Source: Catenulispora pinistramenti (GTDB lineage: Bacteria; Actinomycetota; Actinomycetes; Streptomycetales; Catenulisporaceae). Taken from it: DNA of 60,009 nt. Below are positions 31,017 to 40,472 of this stretch, one piece after another. Location of the stretch: assembly GCF_018274385.1 (NCBI RefSeq), contig NZ_JAAFYZ010000041.1, forward strand, positions 1 to 60,009, read 5' to 3'. The notes under the pieces are model-generated. The model saw nothing but the letters and a program-made list of their open reading frames with translations, ran no database searches and was not told the DNA's origin. Each line of letters opens with the position of its first letter. The first letter of the stretch is position 1. The position numbers were made by a program, and so were the translations under genes.

Positions 31017-32505
31017 TCGCCGGGCTCGTCCCCGGCACCGCCCCCGATACCGCCCCCGACGCGGCCACCGATCGCGGCACCGGGATCGTCGAGCCGCCGC
31101 CGAGGTGGTTGAACACCAGGTTCAGCGAGAACGCCACCACCACCGCGATGGTGATCGGGCTGCCGAAGACGATCTGGGCCCAGCTCGGGAACTTCTCGAA
31201 GAAGATCGAGTTCCCGAAGCGGTCCATGGCGTAGGCGGGGAGCAGCGACAGGCCCAGGGAGGTCGCGACGATCAGCAGGTTGTGGTTGCCCTGGAACTCG
31301 GCCTTCTTCAGGGTCTGGATGCCGACGGCGGTGACGGTCGCGAACATCACCAGGGCCGCGCCGCCGACCACGAACTCCGGCACCGCGGCCACGAACGCCC
31401 CGACCTTCGGGATCACCCCCATCACCACCAGAAAGCCGCCGGTGACCGCGGTGACCCAGCGGGAGCGCACGCCGGTCATCTGGACCAGGCCGACGTTCTC
31501 GGCGAACAGCGTGTCGGGGAAGGAGTTCATGGACCCGCCGAGCAGCGCCGACAGGCCGTCGGCGGCCAGGCCGCGGGTGATGTCCGCACCGGTGAGCTCC
31601 TTGCCGGTCATCTCGGCGACCGCGAGCATGTCGGCGGTGGACTCTGTGTAGGTGACCAGCATGACGATGCACATCGAGATGACCGCCGCGGCGTCGAACT
31701 TCGGCGCGCCGAAGTGGAAGGGCGCGGCCAGGCCCAGCCAGTCGGCGTGGCCGACGCCGGACAGGTCCCAGGAGTGCGTGCGGGTGCTCCCGGACCAGCT
31801 GTGCGTGAACAGGGCCAGCACCGCGCCGACGGTGATGGCCAGCAGCGGGGCGATCTGGCCGAGGAAGCCGCGCAGGGTGCGGGCCAGGATGAGGATGCCG
31901 AAGACCACCGCGAAGGCCACCATGATGTGCGAGACCTGGCCGTAGTGCGGGTCCTCGGTGTCGTGGCCGGCGATCATCGCCGCGGCCGGGCCGATCAGCG
32001 AGAGCCCGATGACGGTGATGACGATCCCGGCCACCAGCGGCGGGAAGAAGCGGATCACCTTGGCGAAGGGTCTGGCGATCAGCAGGCCGAACACGCCCGA
32101 ACACAGCATGGCGCCGTAGACGTAGGGCAGGCCCTTCTCGCCGCCGAACTTGGCGGCGATGGTGATCATCGGCGGGATGACGGTGAACGTCGCGCCGGCC
32201 ACCACCGGCAGCCGCACGCCGAACAGCTTGCCGACGCCGACCGCCTGGATCAGCGTGGCCACCCCGGCGACCAGCAGGTCGGCGTTGACCAGCAGGGCGA
32301 TGGTGGCGGCGGACAGCTTCAGCGCGCCGCCGACGACGAACGGGACGGCGATGGCGCCGGCGTACATGATGAACAGGTGCTGCAGGCCGAGGATGGTCAG
32401 CCGGGGCGCCGGCAGGACCTCGTCGACCGGGTGTACCCGGGGTTTGGCCTGTGGTGCGTCCGGGGGTATCGCAGTATCGCGCGGGCCGCTTTCGGATGTG
32501 CTCAT
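30922..32505 (-). CDS. Nucleobase:cation symporter-2 family xanthine/urate permease
   Basis: 527 residues, about 14 membrane segments. LTILGLQHLFIMYAGAIAVPFVVGGAL is the NCS2 opening; ENVGLVQMTG is the NAT signature ([QEP]NxGxxxxTG); FPDTLFAENVG and the TESTADMLAVAEMTG segment carry conserved substrate residues typical of urate/xanthine uptake. It lies at the 3' end of the purine catabolic operon on the same strand, separated by 383 bp, and would feed it. ATG 32505 has GGGAG 7 bases upstream. The final 50 residues (Ala/Ser/Pro-rich) are translated from DNA antisense to the MFS gene's 3' end. Confidence 0.9.
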   Translation of the reverse strand: MSTSESGPRDTAIPPDAPQAKPRVHPVDEVLPAPRLTILGLQHLFIMYAGAIAVPFVVGGALKLSAATIALLVNADLLVAGVATLIQAVGVGKLFGVRLPVVAGATFTVIPPMITIAAKFGGEKGLPYVYGAMLCSGVFGLLIARPFAKVIRFFPPLVAGIVITVIGLSLIGPAAAMIAGHDTEDPHYGQVSHIMVAFAVVFGILILARTLRGFLGQIAPLLAITVGAVLALFTHSWSGSTRTHSWDLSGVGHADWLGLAAPFHFGAPKFDAAAVISMCIVMLVTYTESTADMLAVAEMTGKELTGADITRGLAADGLSALLGGSMNSFPDTLFAENVGLVQMTGVRSRWVTAVTGGFLVVMGVIPKVGAFVAAVPEFVVGGAALVMFATVTAVGIQTLKKAEFQGNHNLLIVATSLGLSLLPAYAMDRFGNSIFFEKFPSWAQIVFGSPITIAVVVAFSLNLVFNHLGGGSTIPVPRSVAASGAVSGAVPGTSPAISPMFAARPAAGSDAATGLALQRSPAASPLP

Positions 32506-32825
32506 GGAGGGGCTCCCTTGGCGTGAGGGGTTTATCGCTGAGCCGTGCCCCATGCGGTAGTGCCCTTGCCGAGCTACCGGTGCGGTAGCGTCCGAGCCTG
32601 CCGTTGTACCGATGAGGATGGTGCTGGTGCGCGCTGGTGTTTCTGAGGAACGGGGGGCGAAGCCGACATCCGTTCCGGGCGAGTTTTTCGTGAGCTGTTA
32701 ACCCATTGGATGCGAAGCTAGTCCGCCGCCTGATGCCCAGTCAATGAAACTCATCGGATTTCTCGATAGCGGAGCAGGATTCGTACCTTCCCACAATGCA
32801 GTTTTCTGCGAAACCCGAAATGGGC

Positions 32826-32871
32826 ATGGCGATACCCTCGCCGTCGCATTTCTGACGGCGAGGGAATGCCA
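32826..32871. terminator. Hairpin downstream of purine operon
   Basis: CCCTCGCCGTC (32835-32845) and GACGGCGAGGG (32854-32864) are perfect 11-bp arms; outer ATGGC/GCCAT extends the symmetry. It begins 18 bp after the allantoicase stop and likely ends the long minus-strand transcript. The remainder of 32506-32888 is a lower-GC stretch with the NCS2 promoter but no gene. Confidence 0.7.
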
Positions 32872-32888
32872 TACCCGGAGGATCTGTG

Positions 32889-33938
32889 CTATGCGTTGTC
32901 CTGCCAGCGGGCCTGGACGGCGGCGAGGCCGGAGTCGGTGAGGGTGCCCAGGACGCGCAGGCGGGCCACGCCGCCGTCGGGGCGTACTTCCAGGCGCAGG
33001 TGGGTCACGGGGCGGGCGTCGTCGAGCCGGAAGCGGTGCCGGTAGTCCGGCAGCATGCTGCTCTGGCCGATCACCTCGAACCAGTCCGAGCCCGCCGGCT
33101 CGCCCGGCCGGTCGGCGCCGAGCAGGACGATGTGGTCCGGCGCGTTGCCCTTGTAGTTGGCGGTGTCGATCTCGATCACGGCCGGGACCCCTTGGGCGGC
33201 CAGCCGGACCTCGATCCAGTCCCCGACGCCGTCGCGGCGGCGGGCCGTCTCCCAGCCCTCGCCCATGACCCGGGACTCCCCCGGTTTGATCAGGTTCTCC
33301 GGCGCGGAGAAGAACATGTTGGAGGCGGCGACGATCTGGGCGCCGTTGGTCAGGGCGGCCAGATCCACCGGGACGCCGGCCAGGAACCGCGGGTCCGGGA
33401 CGGGTTCGCCGTAGACGCGGAAGCGGGCGATGCCGCCGTCGGGGATCATGGCGAGCCGGACGTGGGTGAAGCGGCGCTCGGCACCGCCCGCGGCCTCGAC
33501 GGCGAAGTGGTGCTCGCAGTCCCCGGACAGCGGGCTGACCGGCACGATCTCGGTCCACTCGGCGGCCAGCAGATCGGCCGGGGTCGGGAAGCCGGGGACG
33601 CTGGCCGCTTCGACGCGGGCGTGCGGCGGGTAGTTGCCGATGAAGAACGCGGTGTCGACGGTGACGCCGCGCACCACGCCGGGGATGCCGAGGCGGATGA
33701 TCGCCGAGTCGTGCTCGGTGCCCTGCACACCCGGTCCGCCGGGCCGTCGGCGCCGGGTCTCCCAGCCGTCCACGACCTGGCCTTTGTGGCCGAAGGTGTG
33801 GGGGCTGAAGGTCGGCAGTTCGGGGCGGATCAGCGCCTCCTTCTCGCCGAAGAACTCGTCGTTGGCCCACACCACCGCGCCCCCGACGTCGCGGGCGGCC
33901 AGGTCGGTCAGGCGGGTGAAAGACGGGGTGTCGCTCAT
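32889..33938 (-). CDS. alc: Allantoicase
   Basis: 349 residues. Two similar beta-sandwich halves are visible: [16 protein letters not shown]...GKGQ-like...GWETRRRR...[26 protein letters not shown], repeated in the second half as [16 protein letters not shown]...[40 protein letters not shown]. This duplication is the allantoicase signature. It hydrolyses allantoate to ureidoglycolate and urea. The ATG at 33938 has GGAGG 6 bases upstream and overlaps the allantoinase stop by 4 nt (ATGA), so translation is coupled. It is the last gene of the catabolic run. Confidence 0.95.
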   Translation of the reverse strand: MSDTPSFTRLTDLAARDVGGAVVWANDEFFGEKEALIRPELPTFSPHTFGHKGQVVDGWETRRRRPGGPGVQGTEHDSAIIRLGIPGVVRGVTVDTAFFIGNYPPHARVEAASVPGFPTPADLLAAEWTEIVPVSPLSGDCEHHFAVEAAGGAERRFTHVRLAMIPDGGIARFRVYGEPVPDPRFLAGVPVDLAALTNGAQIVAASNMFFSAPENLIKPGESRVMGEGWETARRRDGVGDWIEVRLAAQGVPAVIEIDTANYKGNAPDHIVLLGADRPGEPAGSDWFEVIGQSSMLPDYRHRFRLDDARPVTHLRLEVRPDGGVARLRVLGTLTDSGLAAVQARWQDNA

Positions 33939-35278
33939 CGGACCTCCGGGGGTGTGAGGAAGCATCCGCGCGGGACGCCGGTGATCGGCTCCCCGCGCAG
34001 GTAGGCCGCGCGCACGACGCCGTGCAGTTCGCGGCCGGCGTAGGGGGTGACAGGGTTCTTGTGGTGCAGGGCCGCGGGGTCGACGGTGAACGCGGCGTCG
34101 GGGTCGAAGACCACCAGGTCGGCGTCGCAGCCCACAGCGATACGGCCCTTGGCCGGCAGGCCGACCAGATCGGCGGGCCCGGTGGCCATCCACTGCGCGA
34201 CGTCGGCCAGGCTCCGGCCCCGGGCCCGCGCGCCGGTCCACACCGCCGACAGGCCCAGTTGTAGCGAGGAGATCCCGCCCCAGGCCGCGGCGAAGTCGCC
34301 GGAGTCGAGGTGCTTGAGGTCGGGCGTGGCGGGCGAATGGTCGGACACGACGACGTCGATCACGCCGTCGGCGAGCGCCGCCCACAACGCCTCGCGGTCC
34401 TGGGCGCGGCGGATCGGCGGGCAGCACTTGAACTCGGTGGCGCCGTCGCCGATCTCCTCGGCGCTGAAGGTGAGGTAGTGCGGGCAGGTCTCGGCGGTGA
34501 TGCGGACGCCGCGGGCCTTCGCGGCGGCGATACGCGGCAGAGCCTCGGCCGCGGCCAGGTGCAGGATGTGGACCCGAGCGCGGTATTCGTGCGCGGCGTC
34601 GATGACGGCGGCGATGGCGCTGTCCTCGGCGGCGGCCGGACGCGAGGCGAGGAAATCGTGATAGCGGGTACTGGAAGGCGCGGCGGCAAGGGCTTCGGCG
34701 TTCTCGGCATGGACGATGAGAAGCCCGTCGAACCGGGCGATCTCCCGCAATGCTTTACGCATTTCCGGAACGGTCAGCGCCGGGAACTCCTCAACACCGG
34801 AATCGGCGAGGAAGCATTTGAAACCGAACACGCCCTTCTTGTGCAAAGAACGCAACGCGGCAGTGTTACCGGGTATCGCACCACCCCAGAATCCGACATT
34901 GACGAAACACTTCCCGTCGGCCGCTTTGCGCTTGACGTCCAACGCGGGCCCGTCCACCGTCGGCGGAATCGAGTTGAGCGGCATATCGACCAGCGTGGTC
35001 ACGCCCCCGGCCGCCGCCGCGCGCGTGGCGGAGGCGAAGCCCTCCCACTGCGTACGGCCGGGCTCGTTGACGTGCACGTGCGTGTCGACCAGGCCGGGCA
35101 GCAGCGCGGTGTCGGCGAGGTCGAGCTCCACCCGGCCGGTGTAGGGGGCACGGTATTCGCCGACCGCGGCGATGCGGCCGTCCCGCACGCCCACCGCCGC
35201 CGGGCGCGGACGGACGGCGTCGGGCAGAACGGCGCGTGTGGAGCGCAGGACGAGGTCGAACGGATCATTCGCGGTCAT
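33935..35278 (-). CDS. allB: Allantoinase
   Basis: 447 residues. [17 protein letters not shown] carries the first metal His pair; [11 protein letters not shown] the Lys that is carboxylated; IVHAENAE and [11 protein letters not shown] further metal His residues; VVSDHSPAT the metal-binding Asp. Together these are the binuclear-zinc amidohydrolase set. It converts allantoin to allantoate. It overlaps glycerate kinase upstream and allantoicase downstream by 4 nt each (ATGA). The length fits bacterial allantoinases. Confidence 0.95.
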   Translation of the reverse strand: MTANDPFDLVLRSTRAVLPDAVRPRPAAVGVRDGRIAAVGEYRAPYTGRVELDLADTALLPGLVDTHVHVNEPGRTQWEGFASATRAAAAGGVTTLVDMPLNSIPPTVDGPALDVKRKAADGKCFVNVGFWGGAIPGNTAALRSLHKKGVFGFKCFLADSGVEEFPALTVPEMRKALREIARFDGLLIVHAENAEALAAAPSSTRYHDFLASRPAAAEDSAIAAVIDAAHEYRARVHILHLAAAEALPRIAAAKARGVRITAETCPHYLTFSAEEIGDGATEFKCCPPIRRAQDREALWAALADGVIDVVVSDHSPATPDLKHLDSGDFAAAWGGISSLQLGLSAVWTGARARGRSLADVAQWMATGPADLVGLPAKGRIAVGCDADLVVFDPDAAFTVDPAALHHKNPVTPYAGRELHGVVRAAYLRGEPITGVPRGCFLTPPEVR

Positions 35279-36621
35279 ACGGCGGCCCCGGTGAGCGCAT
35301 CGGCGGCGATGACGGCCGCGAGCTGTTCGAGGAGCGGACCGGCGTCGAGGATGCAGCGCTCAAGATCGGGCTCGATGCCGCTGAGCGTGTAGGCGGCGCG
35401 GATCCCGGCGGCTTCGAGCTCGGCGGGGGTCAGGGTGCAGACCCCGGCGACCGCGACGACGGGAACGCCCGCGCGGGCAGCGGCTCGGGCGACACCGGCC
35501 GGGGCCTTGCCGCGCAGGGATTGGCGGTCGAGGGAGCCTTCGCCGGTGATGACGAGGCGCGCGCCATGGGCCTTGGTCGCAAAGTCGGCCAGGTCCAGGA
35601 CGATGTCGATACCGGGTTCCAGCCGCGCGCCGAGCAGGGACATGGCTGCGAAACCGATGCCGCCTGCCGCGCCCGCGCCGGGGACTTGGGCGAAATCAGC
35701 CGGCGCATGGGCCGGGCTGTGGGCAGGGACCTGGCGCGAACCAGCATCCACATCTGCCGGGCCCGAGCCCGTGACCGAACCACGCGCACTAGCCAGGCTG
35801 TGGGCAGCGATCTCGCGCGAACCAGCATCCGCATCTGCCGAGCCCGAGCCCGAAGCATGCGCACCATCAACCCGCGCACCAGCCGGGCCGGGGCCGAAGC
35901 CCCGACCCCCGACCGCGCCTTGAACCAAGCGAGCCCAGTTCGCCAGCGCCGCGTCAAGCAGCGCGACATCTTCTGCCGTCGCACCCTTCTGCGGCCCATA
36001 TATCGCCGCAGCGCCATTCGGCCCCAGCAGTGGATTGTCGACATCGCTGGCCACGATCAGCTCCCTGACCGCGGCCAGCTCGCCCACATCGATCCGCGCC
36101 AGCCGGGCCAGCGCCGCACCGCCGCGCGGCAGTCCCTGCCCCGCCGCGTCGAGCAGGCGCGCGCCGAGCGCCTGGACCAGGCCCGCTCCCCCGTCGGTGC
36201 AGGCGCTGCCGCCGAGCCCGAGGATGACGCGCGTGCATCCGGCCTCGAGCGCCGCGCGGATCAGCTGCCCGGTGCCGTACGACGTGGCTGACAGCGGGGC
36301 CGCCTCGCCGCGCGGCAGCCTGCGCAGGCCCGAGGCCTCGGCGACCTCGATCACCGCCGTGTCGCCGCGCACCGCGAAGCCCGCTTCGATCGGTGCGCCG
36401 GTCGGGCCGGTCGCGCGGGTCAGGACCCGCGCGAAGCCGGCTTCGACCGCCGCGGCGACCGTGCCCTCGCCGCCGTCGGCGACCGGGATCGTGCGGATGC
36501 CCAGGGCGGGCGAGGCGCGGCGCAGTCCCGCGGCCAGATGGGATGTGGCCTCGGCGGCGCTCAGGGAGCCCTTGAACTTGTCCGTGGCCAGCAGGATGTG
36601 GCCGGCGCTGGACTGCGGCAT
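35275..36621 (-). CDS. Glycerate 2-kinase with internal tandem insertion
   Basis: 448 residues. [69 protein letters not shown] and [20 protein letters not shown] are the glycerate kinase family 1 motifs. It phosphorylates glycerate made from glyoxylate through tartronate semialdehyde. Between residues about 250 and 310 there is an extra segment with two copies of a 27-residue repeat (GSGxADxDAGSRxxxAHS), before the normal [12 protein letters not shown] motif. The ATG at 36621 begins 2 bp after the carboligase stop; GTG 36627 is also possible. Confidence 0.92.
   Translation of the reverse strand: MPQSSAGHILLATDKFKGSLSAAEATSHLAAGLRRASPALGIRTIPVADGGEGTVAAAVEAGFARVLTRATGPTGAPIEAGFAVRGDTAVIEVAEASGLRRLPRGEAAPLSATSYGTGQLIRAALEAGCTRVILGLGGSACTDGGAGLVQALGARLLDAAGQGLPRGGAALARLARIDVGELAAVRELIVASDVDNPLLGPNGAAAIYGPQKGATAEDVALLDAALANWARLVQGAVGGRGFGPGPAGARVDGAHASGSGSADADAGSREIAAHSLASARGSVTGSGPADVDAGSRQVPAHSPAHAPADFAQVPGAGAAGGIGFAAMSLLGARLEPGIDIVLDLADFATKAHGARLVITGEGSLDRQSLRGKAPAGVARAAARAGVPVVAVAGVCTLTPAELEAAGIRAAYTLSGIEPDLERCILDAGPLLEQLAAVIAADALTGAAV
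35714..35852. repeat. 81-bp tandem repeat inside glycerate kinase gene
   Basis: Two copies (35714-35771 and 35795-35852) share about 58 aligned bases with period 81 bp, equal to 27 codons. On the coding strand they encode the GSGxADxDAGSR repeat. The insertion keeps frame and sits before the conserved VPGAGAAGG motif, so it is probably an exposed loop. Confidence 0.75.
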
Positions 36622-36623
36622 GG

Positions 36624-38351
36624 TCACGGCTGCGACTGCGGCTCGGGCAGCGGCTCGAATTCGCGCACCGCGTCGATGGCCGGGCCGTGCGGGGTGTTGG
36701 CCTCGCGCTCGATCATGATCTCGACCAGGACCGGGCGGTTGGTGGCCGCCGCCTGCTTGCGGGCCCACTCCAGGGTGGGGCGGATCTCGTCAGGGGCGAA
36801 CACGCGGCGTCCCGAGCATCCGTAGGCCTCCATGATCTTGACGTTGTCGGTGCCGTACTCGTCGTAGTGGATGTCGACCTGGTAGTTCATCTCGTAGCCG
36901 ATCGAGGCCTGGCGGATCAGGCCCAGGTACTCGTTGTTCAGCATGATCAGCACGAACGGGACGTCGTACTGCGCCCCGACCGCCAGTTCCTCCACCAGGA
37001 AGTGGAAGCCGTAGTCGCCGACGATGCCGACCACCTCGGCGTCCGGTTCGGTCTTGCGCAGCGCGGTCTTCACCCCGATCGCGGCCGGGATCTCCCAGCC
37101 CAGCGGTCCGGCCTGGCCGCAGACCTGGTAGCGGCGCGGCTGGTAGGCCTTCTGGTGCTGGCCGCCCCAGATCTGGTAGAGGCCGATCGCGGTCACGAAG
37201 TAGGTGGAGGCGTCGAAGAGCTCGTTGATCTCCTTGTAGACCCGCGGCGCCTTGATCGGCACGGAGTCGAAGTCCTCGCGCCGGGTCAGCGAGGTCTTCA
37301 GCGAGGTCACCCGCGAAGCCCAGGCGGCCGGGCCGCGGCCTGCGACGCCGCGCGCCTTGGCCGCCGCCAGCAGGGCCCGCAGGAACAGCTTGGCGTCCGA
37401 GACTATCCCCAGGTCGGGCTCGAACACCCGGCCCAGCTGGGTCGACTCGATGTCGACGTGGATGAACTTGCGGTCGCCCCGGTAGACGTCGAGGGTCCCG
37501 GTGTGCCGGTCGCCGAAGCGGGCGCCGACGGCGAGTACGAGGTCTGATTCCAGGAACGAGGCGTTGCCGTAGCGCTGCGAGGTCTGCACGCCGGTCATGC
37601 CCGCGTACAGCGGGTCGTCCTCGTCGACCGCGCCCTTGCCCATCAGCGTGACCTGCACCGGGATCCCGAGGTAGGACACCAGCTCGCGCAGTTCCGGCGC
37701 GGCGTCGGCGATGATCACGCCGCCGCCGGCCAGGATCAGCGGACGCTCGGCGGTCAGCAGCAGGTCCAGCGCCTTCTCCACGCGCGGCGCGTGCGGCTCC
37801 ACGACGGCCACCGGCAGCGGGGAGTCGAGCGCGGCGTCGTACTCGATGAACTGCTTGGCGACGTCCAGCGGGATGTCCACCAGCACCGGCCCGGGACGGC
37901 CCGAGCGGGCGATCCGGAAGGCCTCGCGGAAGATCCACGGCGCGGTCGCCGCCTCCTTGATCTGCACCGCCCACTTCGTCACCGGCGTGGCGCAGCCGAC
38001 GATGTCGACGGCCTGGAACGCCTCCTTGTCCAGGGCCGTGGAGACGGCCTGGCCGGTGATGCAGACCATCGGGATCGAGTCGGCCATCGCGGTGTACAGG
38101 CCGGTGATCATGTTGGTCCCGGCCGGCCCGGAGGTGCCGATGGCCACGCCGACCCGGCCGTTGGTCCGGGCCCAGCCGTCGGCCATGTGCGTGGCGCCCT
38201 CTTCGTGGCGCACGATCAGGTGGTCGATCCCGCCTTCCTCTTCCATCGCCTTGTACAGCGGCAGGATGGCGGCGCCGGGGCAGCCGAAGGCGGCGTCCAC
38301 GCCCTCGGACTTCAGGACCTGCACCACCGCGTTCATCACGGGCATCTTCAT
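36624..38351 (-). CDS. gcl: Glyoxylate carboligase-type ThDP enzyme
   Basis: 575 residues. AAFGCPGAAILPLYKAM, SGPAGTNMITGLYTAMADSIPMVCITGQ, GRPGPVLVDIPLDVA, VCGQAGPLGWEIPAAIGV and GDYGFHFLVEELAVGAQYDVPFVLIMLNNEYLGLIRQA are the glyoxylate carboligase pattern; GDYGF...NNEY is the ThDP/Mg motif. The enzyme condenses two glyoxylates to tartronate semialdehyde plus CO2. Oddity: the ThDP-activating position in RHEEGATHM is Glu50, the canonical residue of other ThDP enzymes, where characterised Gcl has Val (RHVEGASHM). The context with GlxR, Hyi and glycerate kinase still argues for Gcl. Start ATG 38351 (MKMPVM), weak ribosome-binding site. Confidence 0.88.
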   Translation of the reverse strand: MKMPVMNAVVQVLKSEGVDAAFGCPGAAILPLYKAMEEEGGIDHLIVRHEEGATHMADGWARTNGRVGVAIGTSGPAGTNMITGLYTAMADSIPMVCITGQAVSTALDKEAFQAVDIVGCATPVTKWAVQIKEAATAPWIFREAFRIARSGRPGPVLVDIPLDVAKQFIEYDAALDSPLPVAVVEPHAPRVEKALDLLLTAERPLILAGGGVIIADAAPELRELVSYLGIPVQVTLMGKGAVDEDDPLYAGMTGVQTSQRYGNASFLESDLVLAVGARFGDRHTGTLDVYRGDRKFIHVDIESTQLGRVFEPDLGIVSDAKLFLRALLAAAKARGVAGRGPAAWASRVTSLKTSLTRREDFDSVPIKAPRVYKEINELFDASTYFVTAIGLYQIWGGQHQKAYQPRRYQVCGQAGPLGWEIPAAIGVKTALRKTEPDAEVVGIVGDYGFHFLVEELAVGAQYDVPFVLIMLNNEYLGLIRQASIGYEMNYQVDIHYDEYGTDNVKIMEAYGCSGRRVFAPDEIRPTLEWARKQAAATNRPVLVEIMIEREANTPHGPAIDAVREFEPLPEPQSQP

Positions 38352-38356
38352 GGGAG

Positions 38357-39262
38357 TCAGTTCGCCTTTCGTGCGGCACGGCCAGATCGACCGGACAGGT
38401 TCTCGGCCACGGCCAGCAGCGCGGAGTGGTCCCGGTCGCCCAGGCCCTGCGCGCGGGCGGCCTGGATCAGCGCGGCGACCAGGCTGGTCATCGGCAGTGC
38501 CACCTCGGCCTGCCGCGCGGCGTCCAGGGCGATGCCCATGTCCTTGTGGTGCAGGTCGATGCGGAAGCCCGGCTTGAAGTCGCGGGCCAGCATCGAGGCC
38601 CGCTTGAGCTCCAGGATCCGGGAGCCGGCCAGGCCGCCGGCCAGCATGTCCAGACCCGCGGCGGCGTCCACGCCCGCGGCCTCCATCAGCACGATCGCCT
38701 CGGCGACCAGCGCGTACGTCCCGCCGACCACCAGCTGGTTCGCGGCCTTGACGACCTGCCCGGAGCCGGCCGGCCCGCACAGCGCCGCGACCTTGCCGAC
38801 CGCGTCGAACACCGGACGCGCGGCGGCGAAGGCGTCGGGCTCGCCGCCTACCATGATGGACAGGACGCCGTCGATCGCGCCCTTCTCGCCGCCGGACACC
38901 GGGGCGTCCAGCACGCGCACGCCGAGCGCCTCACCGGCCGTCGCGACCGCGATCGAGGTCTCGGGGCGGATGGTGGAGAAGTCGATGAACAGGGTGCCGG
39001 GCTTGATGGACTCGAACACCCCGCCGCCGCCCAGGACCGCGGCGGCCACGTGCGGATGCGCGGGCAGCATGGTGATGACGATGTCGGCGCCGTCGATCGC
39101 CTCGGCGATGGAGGCCGCGCCGGTGCCGCCGGCGGCGGCGAGCTTGGCGACGTTGGGGGCGTTCAGGTCGTAGCCGGTCACCTCGAACCCGGCCTTGACC
39201 AGGTTCGCGGCCATTGGGGACCCCATGATCCCCAGGCCGATGAAGCCTGTCTTCGTGCTCAT
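38357..39262 (-). CDS. glxR: 2-hydroxy-3-oxopropionate (tartronate semialdehyde) reductase
   Basis: 301 residues of the beta-hydroxyacid dehydrogenase family. GFIGLGIMGSPMAANLVKAG is the NAD(P) Rossmann motif, DAPVSGGEKGA the substrate-binding segment and GQVVKAANQ carries the catalytic Lys. It reduces the carboligase product to glycerate. Its stop lies 5 bp before the gcl start and its ATG overlaps the isomerase stop by 4 nt (ATGA). The C-terminus is basic and slightly longer than usual. Confidence 0.93.
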   Translation of the reverse strand: MSTKTGFIGLGIMGSPMAANLVKAGFEVTGYDLNAPNVAKLAAAGGTGAASIAEAIDGADIVITMLPAHPHVAAAVLGGGGVFESIKPGTLFIDFSTIRPETSIAVATAGEALGVRVLDAPVSGGEKGAIDGVLSIMVGGEPDAFAAARPVFDAVGKVAALCGPAGSGQVVKAANQLVVGGTYALVAEAIVLMEAAGVDAAAGLDMLAGGLAGSRILELKRASMLARDFKPGFRIDLHHKDMGIALDAARQAEVALPMTSLVAALIQAARAQGLGDRDHSALLAVAENLSGRSGRAARKAN

Positions 39263-40086
39263 GAAAGAGATTCCATCCATTCGAAGCTGTCGGTGGTGAT
39301 GCCGGTGGACGGCTTGTACTCCAGCCCGATCCAGCCCCGGCCGGACTCGGCGGTGTAGCCGGCCTCGGTCAGGGCCTTGAACAAGGCGGAGAAGTCCAGG
39401 GCGCCGCTGTCGGGTTCGCCGCGGGCCGGGATGTCGGCGATCTGCACGTGCCCGAACCGGCCGGCGTGCGCGGCGATCGTGGTGAACAGGTCCTCGTCCA
39501 TGCGGGCCAGGTGGTAGAGGTCGCACAGGAAGGCCAGGTTGCTCGCGCCGGTCGCGGCCGAGACCCGGTCGATCTCGGCCAGCGCCGCCGCGGTGGAGGT
39601 GATCGGGTACGCCGGGGACTCGATCGCGTTCAGCGCCTCGATCAGCACGGTCGCGCCGATCCGGTCGGCGGCGGCCGCCGCCGCGCCGAGATTCTCCAGC
39701 GCCAGGTCCTGCTGCTGGAGTTCGGAACAGCCCTCGATCCGGTTGCCGTACAAGGCGTTCAGGTTCCGGCAGCCGGTGCGCTCGGCGATCCCGACCGCGA
39801 CGTCGATGCCGTCCCGGAACCGCTCGCCGTGTTCGGGGACTGATACCAGCCCGCGCGCGCCGACCGACAGATCGTCGGGGAAGTTCAGCCCGACCAGGCT
39901 GACCCCGGCGTCGTCCAGCGCGGCCGTGAACGCGTCCACGTCCCGGTCGGACGGCACCGCCTCGGTCCCGAACGGCCACCAGAACTCCGCGGCGGTGAAC
40001 CCGGCGGCGCGGGCGGCGGCCGGGCGTTCCAGCAACGGCAGTTCGGTGAACAGGATCGAGAGGTTGATGTCGAAGCGGAGCGTCAC
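39259..40086 (-). CDS. hyi: Hydroxypyruvate isomerase
   Basis: 275 residues. An AP-endonuclease-2-like TIM barrel: LRFDINLSILFTELPLLERPAAARAAGFTAAEFWWPFG at the start, VLIEALNAIESPAYPITS and FLCDLYHLARMDEDL in the middle, then HVQIADIPARGEPDSGALDF with metal-binding Glu/Asp/His residues typical of Hyi. It interconverts hydroxypyruvate and tartronate semialdehyde and sits beside gcl/glxR in most purine and glyoxylate operons. GTG start 40086 overlaps the preceding gene by 4 nt (GTGA). Confidence 0.92.
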   Translation of the reverse strand: MTLRFDINLSILFTELPLLERPAAARAAGFTAAEFWWPFGTEAVPSDRDVDAFTAALDDAGVSLVGLNFPDDLSVGARGLVSVPEHGERFRDGIDVAVGIAERTGCRNLNALYGNRIEGCSELQQQDLALENLGAAAAAADRIGATVLIEALNAIESPAYPITSTAAALAEIDRVSAATGASNLAFLCDLYHLARMDEDLFTTIAAHAGRFGHVQIADIPARGEPDSGALDFSALFKALTEAGYTAESGRGWIGLEYKPSTGITTDSFEWMESLS

Positions 40087-40472
40087 TGGGCTGCCTCCAG
40101 GCTGGCCTTGTACGCACGCCAGTCGGCGTGGTGGGAGATGTCGCGGTAGGTGTGGGGTTCGGTGTAGGCCCGGCGCCGGACCATCGACAGGGTGCCGCCG
40201 CCGTCTTCGAGTTCGATGACGCCGAGTTCGAGCTCTTCGGGCTCGGCGGGCAGCAGCGAGCGCTCCAGGACGTCCCAGGGCACGTCGTAGAGCTCGCCGA
40301 CGACGCTCACGCCGCCGGACTGGACCGCCTCGATCGCCGGGAATGCGTCGCCGACGGAGTAGAAGCGGTACTTGGCGGCGGTGCGGACGACGCCGACCAG
40401 CGGGGAGTCCTTCAGGAGGTGGTTGAGGGGGCCGCCGCGCATGGCGGCGCCGTTGAGGAACATCAGGGTCAT
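40083..40472 (-). CDS. Stand-alone allophanate-hydrolase C-domain/GGCT-like protein
   Basis: 129 residues. MFLNGAAMRGGPLNHLL, TAAKYRFYSVGDAFPAI, GGVSVVGELYDVP and DISHHADWRAYKASLE follow the C-terminal domain of allophanate hydrolases (GxxxxxxPLN..L...Y.LY....PAL....G..IxGELW...DI...GGWRAY), which has a gamma-glutamylcyclotransferase-like fold. There is no amidase domain, so this is the domain on its own. Position in a purine operon lacking a recognisable ureidoglycolate lyase suggests action on a ureido or carbamate intermediate; that is inference. ATG 40472 has GGAG 7 bases upstream and overlaps the XdhC stop by 4 nt. Confidence 0.75.
   Translation of the reverse strand: MTLMFLNGAAMRGGPLNHLLKDSPLVGVVRTAAKYRFYSVGDAFPAIEAVQSGGVSVVGELYDVPWDVLERSLLPAEPEELELGVIELEDGGGTLSMVRRRAYTEPHTYRDISHHADWRAYKASLEAAQ

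Noticed and set aside
36624-38351. Acetolactate synthase large subunit
   Set aside because: The Glu at the activating position fits, but the PGAAI, VCGQAGPLGW and NNEYLGLIRQA segments and the gcl-glxR-hyi neighbourhood favour glyoxylate carboligase.
40083-40472. Ureidoglycolate lyase (AllA)
   Set aside because: The sequence lacks AllA features; it matches the allophanate hydrolase C-domain instead. A functional replacement remains possible.
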